Part shown: piece after piece, positions 1 through 5,898 of the stretch
Position numbering within the stretch: the stretch's first letter is position 1
Layout: each line of letters begins with the position of its first letter
NCBI GenBank assembly: GCA_017860985.1
Contig: JAGFXG010000087.1
Coordinates: forward strand, 1 to 5,898
Direction: 5' to 3'
DNA length: 5,898 nt
From: Deltaproteobacteria bacterium
GTDB lineage: Bacteria > Desulfobacterota > Syntrophia > Syntrophales > Smithellaceae
Position numbers and translations under genes: made by a program
Notes under the pieces: model-generated
The model's database searches: none
Told to the model about the DNA's origin: nothing
What the model saw: only the letters and a program-made list of their open reading frames with translations

Positions 1-732
1 AAGAGCCTTCTCCGGGTCCGGATGAACTTCCATAAATATTCCATCCACACCCGCGGCCACCGCCGCCCGCGCCAGATAAGGCACCATATCGCGCTGACCG
101 CCTGAAGAGGTACCCGCGCCTCCCGGCAGCTGCACGGAGTGCGTAGCGTCAAAGATGACCGGGTAACCCATCGCCCTCATGATCGGCAAAGCCCTTACAT
201 CAAAAACAAGATTATTATATCCGAAGGACGCGCCACGCTCTGTAATTAAAATATTCTCGTTTCCCGCGGATTTGACCTTGTCAAGGATATTGGAAACATC
301 CCAGGGAGCAAGAAACTGCCCTTTTTTAATGTTGATGATATGCGCTTTTTTGGCAACTTCAGTCACAAAGTCCGTCTGACGGCACAAAAAGGCCGGTATC
401 TGCATCACATCCAGGACACCTGCTGCCGCTTCGATTTCCTCAAAACGATGCACATCGGAAAGAACGGGAACACCTTCTTTTTCCTTGATTTTTTTCAAAA
501 TAGCCAAACCATCCTGCACACCCGGTCCCCGGTAAGCATTAACCGATGTCCGGTTGGCTTTGTCATAGGACGCTTTAAAGATGAAGGGAATTTCCAGCTT
601 TGAAGTCAATTGCTTCAGATAAACGGCAATTTCCATGGCTGACGCTTCATTTTCAATGACACAGGGACCGGCAATCAAAACAAACCCAGCCGGTCCGCCG
701 ATTGAAAAATTATGGAGTTTCACCTGCTTCAT
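1..732 (-). CDS. kdsA: KDO-8-phosphate synthase (3-deoxy-8-phosphooctulonate synthase), 3'-truncated by window edge
   Basis: Condenses phosphoenolpyruvate with D-arabinose-5-phosphate to KDO-8-phosphate in the cytoplasm, the first committed step to the KDO sugar of LPS inner core. Not closed by a stop in the window: 244 codons are visible and the family is about 270-285 residues, so roughly the last 30-40 are missing. Diagnostic motifs by translation: IAGPC at residues 20-24, K53, KANRTS at 58-63 (KDO-8-P synthase type rather than the KPRTS type of DAHP synthase), SDVH at 92-95, KKGQF around 136-140, DATHSVQLPG starting at D195, and MEVHPDP at the visible end. Cys24, His198 and Glu235 match three ligands of the metal-dependent class; the fourth, an Asp, would lie beyond the edge. 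Two adjacent ATGs exist (735 and 732). I chose 732 because the AGGAG at 739-743 is then 6 nt away instead of 3. The start lies inside the 3' end of the TPR gene (23-nt overlap), which suggests translational coupling. Confidence 0.95.
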   Translation of the reverse strand, partial: MKQVKLHNFSIGGPAGFVLIAGPCVIENEASAMEIAVYLKQLTSKLEIPFIFKASYDKANRTSVNAYRGPGVQDGLAILKKIKEKEGVPVLSDVHRFEEIEAAAGVLDVMQIPAFLCRQTDFVTEVAKKAHIINIKKGQFLAPWDVSNILDKVKSAGNENILITERGASFGYNNLVFDVRALPIMRAMGYPVIFDATHSVQLPGGAGTSSGGQRDMVPYLARAAVAAGVDGIFMEVHPDPEKAL

Positions 733-2710
733 CATTTTCTCCTGCGTTTTTATTTTTTTCCCTCAAGAGTTGAATGCGCAGCTTTGGAATTCTGGCAGCC
801 ACTCGTGTCCCGGGATTAATCTCATAGGCACTTCTATACGCCTGCAGAGCTTTCTGGTAAAGCCCCTTCTTTTCATAAGCGTTTCCCAGTCCGGCGTATA
901 TTTCGTCATTCTTTTTTTCATATCTCAGGGCTATTAAATAATTGACAATCGCTTTATCCCAATTCTTCTCATCGGCATAGGCCTGGCCCCGGCTGACATA
1001 TAAAGAGGATTGATTGGTATGATCTATTGCCTGACGGTTATTACTCCCCTTCGGCCGGTCACCGGCAGGCACTTGTGCCGCTTTTTTGCTCCCGGGAGAG
1101 GTTTTGTCAGAAAACCGCGACGCTTCTTTTTCTTTCCCCATCTTTCTGTAGGCATAGGCCAGATTATTATACATTGTCTGATCCTTTGCGCCCAGGCTGA
1201 TTGCCTTTTCGTAATTTTCAGCCGATCGGGCATACTGATTCATTTCGCCATAGGCAAAACCCATTTTGGCGAAGATCGATGCCTTCTGCGGATATTTTTT
1301 GCCCAGCTTTTCATAATAATGTACGGCCTGATCATATTTTTTGCTTTTAAACGCCAGGTCTGCCACGCGCTCCAGCGCATCCGCATCCTCCGGATTTATT
1401 TTCAAAACATGCAAATACTCCCTTACGGCTTCATCCGTCATTTTTCTTTTTTCATACGCCGCCGCCAGATTAAAGCGGACCACGGGTTCGTCAGGCATAA
1501 GGACCGCGGCTTTTTGCAAATGCTGCATTTCTTCTTTCAACTTGCCCATGCCGGCATACGCAGCTGCCATATTGGCGTGTACTGCTCCATCCTGAGGTTT
1601 TATTCTAACGGCCTGCCCGTAACTTTCAATCGCCCGGGTGTAGTTCCTTTTTTTAAAGTAAATATCCCCCATTGCCTTCCACGCCGCGGCGGCATCCCGA
1701 GAATGCTCAGCAATGTACCTGTATTGTCCTGCTGCGGCGTCTTCATTGCCCGAGTTCTCATAAACCCCTGCCAGTGCCATTCTCAGTTCCTGATTGCCCG
1801 GCTCAATTTGTAAGGCCTGAAGGTAGAAATGCGCCGCCTTCTCCCATAGTTTCTTATGACTGAAGGAAAGTCCCAGCATGGCGCAGGTCTCGACATCCTG
1901 CGGCTGTTTTGCGACAAGAACAGACAATACCCTGATGGCGGGATCATGCTGATTCCCCTTTAGATAGCAGCGCGCCAGTTCTTTCATTGCCGCCGTATCA
2001 TTGGGATTAATGCGCAGGACATCCTCATAAAGAGATACGGCCTCATCAATCCTGTTCTGCTTCAGATAAATTCCCGCCAGAATCCTGCGTACACCGGCGT
2101 CTTTACTGTTCTGGGAAACTGCCTTCTTCAGGAATTCAATCTGCGCCCCGACATCTTTGTTCTCGCTGGCAAACCTCAACCAGTCCTGGGGCTTAATCAC
2201 AATCCTGAGCGGCACGGCGGCAATCATTTCCTTTTGATAATAAACATTGATCCGGTAAAGGTTGACGGCCTGCACGTCTTTTAACCTGGCGTCACTTTTC
2301 ATGATCTTGTTCACCAGATCGATCCCGCGAAACAGCACACCTGTCTGATTGCCCTTATTGCCCATGCCTTCAATCATGACCGACGTATATTTGCCGGTCA
2401 AATCATCACTGCCGACGGATTTGATGACAAATTCATCACGATAACTGATTTCCAGAATTTCATCCGCGCCCACTTGAATATCCCTGCCGTTTTTTTCTAC
2501 CTGCAGGAAGTAAAAATCAGGTTTGACCCTGAACACATAATGGGAGAAAGCATTGATTGCCCTGTGGGCAAAGAAAATACCTGATTGAAAAACCTGCGGA
2601 CGGGCATATATAAAAGATACCAGCAGCACGATTGCAACTGTGGCGGTCACCACGCCCGCGACAATAAGTTTGTCCGGGCGCTTTTTTTTATTTCCGTCGT
2701 AATTCGGCAT
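710..2710 (-). CDS. Membrane-anchored tetratricopeptide repeat (TPR) protein, function unknown
   Basis: Protein of 666 residues. A lysine-rich N-terminus (K8-K14) precedes one hydrophobic segment at about 15-36; by the positive-inside rule the rest should face the periplasm. No lipobox or clear cleavage site is seen, so it is probably an anchor rather than a cleaved signal. Residues about 60-180 form a non-repeat, probably beta-rich region that I do not recognise. From about 204 to 535 come around nine and a half TPR units of about 34 residues with the usual G/A-x-Y, A and N-P spacing, for example units starting near 204, 238, 272, 306, 339, 374, 408, 442 and 475. A polar linker rich in K, P, S and N (about 536-566) separates two more repeats at about 569-635. 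The C-terminal tail is charged. TPRs are protein-binding scaffolds; no catalytic motif is seen. ATG at 2710 has AGGGG at 2718-2722, 7 nt upstream and inside the last codons of xerD. Its position between xerD and kdsA hints at envelope assembly, which is inference only. LapB-like function was considered, but LapB faces the cytoplasm and has a rubredoxin-like domain that is absent here. Confidence 0.9.
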   Translation of the reverse strand: MPNYDGNKKKRPDKLIVAGVVTATVAIVLLVSFIYARPQVFQSGIFFAHRAINAFSHYVFRVKPDFYFLQVEKNGRDIQVGADEILEISYRDEFVIKSVGSDDLTGKYTSVMIEGMGNKGNQTGVLFRGIDLVNKIMKSDARLKDVQAVNLYRINVYYQKEMIAAVPLRIVIKPQDWLRFASENKDVGAQIEFLKKAVSQNSKDAGVRRILAGIYLKQNRIDEAVSLYEDVLRINPNDTAAMKELARCYLKGNQHDPAIRVLSVLVAKQPQDVETCAMLGLSFSHKKLWEKAAHFYLQALQIEPGNQELRMALAGVYENSGNEDAAAGQYRYIAEHSRDAAAAWKAMGDIYFKKRNYTRAIESYGQAVRIKPQDGAVHANMAAAYAGMGKLKEEMQHLQKAAVLMPDEPVVRFNLAAAYEKRKMTDEAVREYLHVLKINPEDADALERVADLAFKSKKYDQAVHYYEKLGKKYPQKASIFAKMGFAYGEMNQYARSAENYEKAISLGAKDQTMYNNLAYAYRKMGKEKEASRFSDKTSPGSKKAAQVPAGDRPKGSNNRQAIDHTNQSSLYVSRGQAYADEKNWDKAIVNYLIALRYEKKNDEIYAGLGNAYEKKGLYQKALQAYRSAYEINPGTRVAARIPKLRIQLLREKNKNAGENDEAGETP

Positions 2711-2713
2711 GAC

Positions 2714-3601
2714 TCAACCCCTGGGATGATATTTCCGGTGGATTTGCTTCAGGTGGTCTCTCGTGACATGCGTGTAAATCTGAGTCGTCGAGATATCAGA
2801 ATGTCCTAACATGACCTGAACCGCCCGCAAATCAGCCCCTCCCTCCAGCAAATGAGACGCGAAGGAATGGCGGAATGTATGCGGATGCACGTTTTTTTGC
2901 AAGCCCGCTTTCTGAGCGTAATGAATAATAATTTTCCAGAGCCCCTGACGGGTAAAGAAGCCTCCGAAACGGTTGAGGAACAAAACATCCGTTGTTTTTG
3001 ATTTGACCAGTTTCGGGCGGGCTTCGTCCACATAACGACGGACACTGTCGTAGGCTGTCTTGCCAATGGGCACAACCCGTTCCTTACTGCCCTTTCCCAT
3101 CACTGTCAGAAAACCAACCTGCCAGTTAATACTGTTCATGGTCAAACCGGCAAGCTCCGAAACTCGCAGTCCCGTGGCATAAAGAAGTTCCAGCATCGCG
3201 CTGTCCCTCAGCGCCAGTGGCGTCTGTTCACCCGGCTGGGACAAGATCAGGTTCATTTCTTCTTTACTCACCGTGTCGGGCAGACGCATCCAGACTTTGG
3301 CCAGTTCAATATTGGCCAGCGGCGATTGATCCACCAGTTTTTCCTGCATCAGAAATTTATAAAACCCTCTCAGAGCGGCAAGCGACCGGTTCATCGAATT
3401 GGCCGACAATCCTTCACCCTTAATCTGCACAAGAAACTCAACGACCGTTTCGGGAACGGCAGAGCGCGGATCCACTATCCCCTTCTTCTCCAGAAAGGAA
3501 ACATAGCGTTTCAGATCCCGCCCGTACGCCTCCAAGGTATTGCCGGCCGCCCCTTTCTCGATCAGGAGATGATTGCAATACGTGTTCAATAAGTCCCGCA
3601 T
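2714..3601 (-). CDS. xerD: Site-specific tyrosine recombinase XerD
   Basis: Cytoplasmic recombinase that acts with XerC at the chromosomal dif site to resolve chromosome dimers. It has 295 residues, close to the usual 298. The N-terminal SAM-like core-binding domain (about 1-90) carries the EKG-x3-NTLEAYGRDL pattern typical of Xer proteins. The catalytic domain shows the complete set: R146 (ATGLRVSEL), K170 (GKGSKER), H241-x2-R244 (HTFRH), H267 (LGHSD) and nucleophile Y276 (TQIYTH). The C-terminus ends in a HPRG tail like the HPRA end of E. coli XerD, favouring XerD over XerC or a phage or integron integrase. ATG at 3601 is the only sensible start: a TAA in the same frame lies 12 nt upstream. 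No Shine-Dalgarno sequence is visible in front of it. It is the first gene of a tight operon, with its stop 3 nt before the TPR gene. No dif-like site was identified here. Confidence 0.95.
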   Translation of the reverse strand: MRDLLNTYCNHLLIEKGAAGNTLEAYGRDLKRYVSFLEKKGIVDPRSAVPETVVEFLVQIKGEGLSANSMNRSLAALRGFYKFLMQEKLVDQSPLANIELAKVWMRLPDTVSKEEMNLILSQPGEQTPLALRDSAMLELLYATGLRVSELAGLTMNSINWQVGFLTVMGKGSKERVVPIGKTAYDSVRRYVDEARPKLVKSKTTDVLFLNRFGGFFTRQGLWKIIIHYAQKAGLQKNVHPHTFRHSFASHLLEGGADLRAVQVMLGHSDISTTQIYTHVTRDHLKQIHRKYHPRG

Positions 3602-3607
3602 GGACGT

Positions 3608-3636
3608 TTTTTACGCAAATATCATGTTTATGTAAA
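3608..3636 (-). promoter_or_regulatory. Candidate sigma70-type promoter of the xerD operon
   Basis: On the minus strand TTTACA (3636-3631, 5 of 6 to consensus) is followed after 17 nt by TAAAAA (3613-3608, 4 of 6). The -10 box ends only 6 nt before the xerD ATG, so transcription would begin at or beside the start codon. This would fit the absence of a ribosome binding site. Predicted by eye only. Confidence 0.4.
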
Positions 3637-3645
3637 GTTTTTTTG

Positions 3646-3672
3646 TTGACATAACCGCCGATCTTGTAGAAA
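3646..3672 (+). promoter_or_regulatory. Candidate promoter of rpiB
   Basis: A perfect -35 hexamer TTGACA at 3646-3651 is followed by a poor -10, TAGAAA at 3667-3672 with a short 15-nt spacer. The -35 lies in the 12-mer TTGACATAACCG that recurs at 4219-4230. It sits back-to-back with the leftward xerD promoter candidate in the 104-nt divergent spacer. Confidence 0.4.
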
Positions 3673-3705
3673 AGTGAAACATCATTCTCAACCGGGGGGA
3701 AAAAA

Positions 3706-4152
3706 ATGAAAAAAATCGTCATTGCTTCCGATCATGGCGCGGTCGATCTTAAAAACGACATCGCCGACTTTTTAAGAAAAAATAATTTTGAGGTCACAGA
3801 CATCGGAACCGAGGGGCCTGCCGCAGTGGATTACCCGGATATCGCGCTGGCCGCTTGCAATGAGTTTAAAAAAGGCGGCTATGATTTCGGTGTGCTGCTT
3901 TGCGGAACGGGCATCGGGGTCACGATTGCCGCAAACAAAGTAAAAGGAATCCGTTGCGCGCTCCTTTTCGACCTATACAGCGCAGAAATGGCCAGAGCCC
4001 ACAATAACGCAAATTTCATCGCTTTCGGCGGCAGAATCAAATACGCTGTCGGGGTTCATGAGATGATTGAGAAATTTATCGGTACATCCTTCGAAGGGGG
4101 TCGTCATGAGCGGAGAATCGCCAAGATGATGGCTATTGAACAGGAGTGCTGA
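3706..4152 (+). CDS. rpiB: Ribose-5-phosphate isomerase B
   Basis: Interconverts ribulose-5-phosphate and ribose-5-phosphate in the non-oxidative pentose phosphate pathway, in the cytoplasm. The 148 residues match the family length (about 149 in E. coli), a single RpiB/LacA/LacB Rossmann-like domain. Active-site residues fall at the same numbers as in E. coli RpiB: D9 and H10 (SDHG), C66 as catalytic base in CGTGIG with T68, H99 in ARAHNN, R133 and H134, and R137. VDYPDIA (41-47) is also typical. Having the catalytic Cys together with H99 favours a ribose-5-phosphate isomerase over the LacA/LacB galactose-6-phosphate isomerase subunits; allose-6-phosphate isomerase activity cannot be excluded. 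ATG at 3706 has a G-run (3694-3699) 6 nt upstream as ribosome binding site. It is monocistronic here: no glyA or other frequent neighbour follows, and a 205-nt spacer separates it from the next gene. Confidence 0.96.
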   Translation: MKKIVIASDHGAVDLKNDIADFLRKNNFEVTDIGTEGPAAVDYPDIALAACNEFKKGGYDFGVLLCGTGIGVTIAANKVKGIRCALLFDLYSAEMARAHNNANFIAFGGRIKYAVGVHEMIEKFIGTSFEGGRHERRIAKMMAIEQEC

Positions 4153-4218
4153 TTGTTCAAAAATAATTCTCCGCCAAAGACAGACTCACCTGACGAGGGC
4201 CCTCCTGCATAAATCGTA

Positions 4219-4230
4219 TTGACATAACCG
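4219..4230 (+). promoter_or_regulatory. Second copy of TTGACATAACCG, candidate -35 region for the diguanylate cyclase
   Basis: The 12 nt are identical to 3646-3657 in front of rpiB, in the same orientation. The TTGACA is a perfect -35 hexamer, but no good -10 box stands 15-18 nt downstream, so ordinary sigma70 use is uncertain. If functional, it would give the cyclase a 5' leader of roughly 100 nt. Confidence 0.3.
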
Positions 4231-4357
4231 GCATTTTCAGGCATGGACAACTGCCAAGGTAGCCATATTCACCATTGTTTTTGTATTCAGATCCCGGAAT
4301 TTTGTTGTACAGGCCCATCAAGACATGAATTGATGCAATGCGCGCAAGAGGACATTC

Positions 4358-5464
4358 ATGACATTTACGCGGCACAAAGTGAACAGCAGAGTGGTCCAGG
4401 ATCTGAAAAAACGATCCACCATCGGAATCATTTTCTATATCATTTTATCCATCATCGTGATCTGCGCCGACGGTTTTTACACCAGGCAGCCTCTTGCTTC
4501 CCTGGTCTTTTTTTTCTCCAACCTGGGCATTTGCCTGTTCCGCCTGATACACCTGAAGATCGCCAGGGAAACGGGTGATAATTACGAAACATTCAATCGA
4601 GGCGTCTTTTATGTCAGCGTCGTCATAACCGCCCTGGTCTGGGGATGCATGCTTGCCTACATCAACATCCTGGACGGAGAGCATATCACGCAGCTTCTTA
4701 TCTATTTGTGCATCTGCGGGTTGTGTGCAGGGGGTGTAGTCGCTTTCATTCCCTACCGCACGCTGGCCATTATTTTCAACATCGCAATACTGATGCCTTC
4801 CGTCATAACCCTTTTAGTGAAAGGGTTGAATCCGCCCCTTATTATCATGGTCTGTTTGTTTTCAATATACATGGTTTTGATTGCCATTCGCGGAAACAAG
4901 GAATACTGGGATGCATTGGAAAACGAATATCTTCTGGAAATAAAATCCCTTGAACTGGCACATTTGAGCAACACGGACGTACTGACCGGCCTGTCGAACC
5001 GGCGGCATTTTAATGACGTTCTGGACCGGGAATGGAAACGGTCGGGACGAAATAAGAACCTGCTTTCCCTCATCCTTCTGGATGTCGATTTTTTCAAAAA
5101 AATCAATGACACCTATGGCCATCAGGTGGGAGATGAGTATTTAATCAAATTAGCAGAAACACTGGTTTCCGTTTTCAAAAGGGATTCTGACATTGTGGCG
5201 AGATACGGGGGAGAAGAGTTCACTGTGCTCCTCGTTGATGTTGATGTTGCACACACTCTGCAGTTGGCGAAAACGGCATTAAACAGTATCGCAGCCATGA
5301 CCATCAATCATAAAGGTGAGAAGATCGGCACCACGATCAGCGCCGGAGTTAACTGCTGTATTCCAGACCACAACACCGTATCGGACACCATTATCCTGGG
5401 TGCTGATAAAGCTTTATACATGGCAAAACAGAGAGGAAGAAACCAGGTTGTTGTTTTGGAATGA
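4358..5464 (+). CDS. Integral membrane diguanylate cyclase (GGDEF domain)
   Basis: Makes the second messenger c-di-GMP from two GTP. It has 368 residues. The first half is hydrophobic, with six probable membrane helices at about 21-38, 46-64, 83-103, 110-131, 134-154 and 159-177; I cannot assign it to a named MASE family. A short signalling helix (about 181-203) leads into the GGDEF domain with all expected marks: NTDVLTGLSNRR (205-216), D242 and D244 of the metal site, the FKKINDTYGHxxGD block (246-259), the active-site loop GGEEF at 284-288 and S328-A-G. An RxxD inhibitory site (R275-D278) lies exactly five residues before GGEEF, so product feedback inhibition is expected. There is no EAL, HD-GYP, PAS or GAF domain. 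ATG at 4358 is preceded by AAGAGGA (4346-4352) with 5 nt spacing; an earlier in-frame ATG at 4325 meets a stop two codons later. It stands alone between two spacers, so its input signal and target are unknown. Confidence 0.93.
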   Translation: MTFTRHKVNSRVVQDLKKRSTIGIIFYIILSIIVICADGFYTRQPLASLVFFFSNLGICLFRLIHLKIARETGDNYETFNRGVFYVSVVITALVWGCMLAYINILDGEHITQLLIYLCICGLCAGGVVAFIPYRTLAIIFNIAILMPSVITLLVKGLNPPLIIMVCLFSIYMVLIAIRGNKEYWDALENEYLLEIKSLELAHLSNTDVLTGLSNRRHFNDVLDREWKRSGRNKNLLSLILLDVDFFKKINDTYGHQVGDEYLIKLAETLVSVFKRDSDIVARYGGEEFTVLLVDVDVAHTLQLAKTALNSIAAMTINHKGEKIGTTISAGVNCCIPDHNTVSDTIILGADKALYMAKQRGRNQVVVLE

Positions 5465-5472
5465 ACAACATG

Positions 5473-5503
5473 CGGACTGCCTGTCCGTCCTCCCTTCCTT
5501 TTT
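5473..5503 (+). terminator. Weak rho-independent terminator candidate after the diguanylate cyclase
   Basis: Perfect 5-bp inverted repeat CGGAC/GTCCG (5473-5477 and 5483-5487) with a 5-nt loop begins 8 nt after the stop codon. It is followed by a pyrimidine tract and a T-run at about 5498-5503. The stem is short and the T-run is about 10 nt away, so efficiency is doubtful. Confidence 0.3.
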
Positions 5504-5561
5504 CTGAACCATTTCTTCTTTTATTTTAACAGCACCGAACCGGATTTCCGGCAGTTGTGCC

Positions 5562-5591
5562 TTGACTTCCATCAAACATCAATGATATTTT
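5562..5591 (+). promoter_or_regulatory. Candidate promoter of the methyltransferase gene
   Basis: TTGACT (5562-5567, 5 of 6 to consensus) is followed by TATTTT (5586-5591, 18-nt spacer), or alternatively by GATATT (5584-5589, 16-nt spacer). It lies 18 nt before the start codon, allowing only a very short leader. Confidence 0.35.
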
Positions 5592-5608
5592 TGACACAGG
5601 GCAAAACT

Positions 5609-5898
5609 ATGGCTGATTTCCTTGACAAAAAAAAGATTCGTCAGGTCTTCCGCAATGTGCAGAAGCATCGGCAGATTGAGACGCTCATTCGTCAATTTTC
5701 ATCTAATAAAGAGGATATTCGCCTGACGGCCCTCGATCAGGTTGACCTGTCCTCATGCCGGAATGTACTGGAGATGGGCTGTGCATTCGGCGCATTTACG
5801 GAAGCGCTGAAAGGACGGCTCCACCCCGAAGCGGCCATCACCGGCATGGATATCATCGCCGAGTATGAGCCTTTTTTCCTTGAAGCATGCAAACGGGC
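5609..5898 (+). CDS. Class I SAM-dependent methyltransferase, N-terminal part, cut by window edge
   Basis: Open from ATG 5609 to the window end: 96 full codons plus 2 nt, no stop. Residues about 53-71 are a classic motif I of Rossmann-fold methyltransferases (VLEMGCAFGAFTEAL, with the glycine-rich SAM loop G57-C-A-F-G61). Acidic D81 in the ITGMDI strand about 20 residues later fits motif II, which binds the ribose hydroxyls. The first 45 residues are charged and probably helical. The substrate cannot be told from this part; small-molecule, quinone, biotin-pathway (BioC-like) or tRNA targets all remain possible. AGGG (5598-5601) 7 nt before the ATG is a modest ribosome binding site. It follows the diguanylate cyclase on the same strand after 144 nt, with candidate terminator and promoter between, so it is probably a separate unit. 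Confidence 0.8.
   Translation, partial: MADFLDKKKIRQVFRNVQKHRQIETLIRQFSSNKEDIRLTALDQVDLSSCRNVLEMGCAFGAFTEALKGRLHPEAAITGMDIIAEYEPFFLEACKR

Noticed and set aside
1..732. DAHP synthase (aroF/G type) as an alternative for the left-edge gene
   Set aside because: KANRTS and DATHSVQLPG are the KDO-8-phosphate synthase versions of these motifs; DAHP synthases carry KPRTS instead.
1010..1813. Long plus-strand open frame (267 codons) opposite the TPR gene
   Set aside because: It lies wholly antisense to a convincing TPR coding sequence. Its product is rich in F, I, R and C as expected from reverse reading of TPR codons, and no domain or ribosome binding site is apparent.
2714..3601. Tyrosine recombinase as a sign of a phage, integron or other mobile element
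   Set aside because: Length, the C-terminal HPRG tail and overall motifs fit housekeeping XerD. There is no att-like repeat, tRNA or cargo gene next to it, and it heads an operon of core genes.
3620..3625. TATCAT as the -10 box of rpiB
   Set aside because: It matches 5 of 6 to consensus, but the 17-nt upstream position holds no -35-like hexamer and the start would lie upstream of the perfect TTGACA.
3438..3722. Minus-strand 94-codon frame crossing the xerD/rpiB divergent spacer
   Set aside because: It would overlap xerD in another frame on the same strand and the rpiB start; the xerD frame carries clear family motifs, so this is a shadow.
4243..4578. Plus-strand open frame overlapping the 5' part of the diguanylate cyclase in another frame
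   Set aside because: It has no good ribosome binding site, mostly overlaps the well-supported cyclase gene and gives an unusual His/Cys/Gln-rich peptide with no recognisable motif.

Overview
The window looks like a chromosomal housekeeping segment of a Gram-negative bacterium with mid-range GC. A KDO-8-phosphate synthase gene (kdsA) implies lipopolysaccharide. The style of the proteins (a syntroph or sulfate-reducer type of deltaproteobacterium, Desulfobacterota) is an impression from general familiarity, not a demonstrated placement. I saw no mobile element, CRISPR array, rRNA or tRNA.

Left part, minus strand, read from about 3601 down to 1: a compact operon xerD - membrane-anchored TPR protein - kdsA. 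xerD and the TPR gene are 3 nt apart, and kdsA starts inside the end of the TPR gene. The ribosome binding site of each downstream gene lies inside the coding sequence before it, so the three are probably co-transcribed and translationally coupled. kdsA runs off the left edge.

Middle: a 104-nt divergent spacer (3602-3705) holds apparent back-to-back promoters. xerD reads leftward from it and rpiB (ribose-5-phosphate isomerase B) reads rightward. A 205-nt spacer follows rpiB and carries a second copy of the 12-mer TTGACATAACCG, also found in front of rpiB.

Right part, plus strand: a six-helix membrane diguanylate cyclase with an intact GGEEF active site and RxxD inhibitory site, then a 144-nt spacer with a weak terminator candidate and a promoter candidate, then the first 96 codons of a class I SAM-dependent methyltransferase cut by the right edge.

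Functionally the genes cover chromosome dimer resolution (XerD), outer-membrane glycolipid precursor synthesis (KdsA), the non-oxidative pentose phosphate pathway (RpiB, which supplies and balances the pentose pool from which KDO is ultimately made through arabinose-5-phosphate) and c-di-GMP signalling. I found no clear evidence of an undescribed multi-gene system. The least explained items are the N-terminal domain of the TPR protein, the possibly leaderless xerD promoter, the shared 12-mer and an antisense open frame filling the rpiB/cyclase gap.
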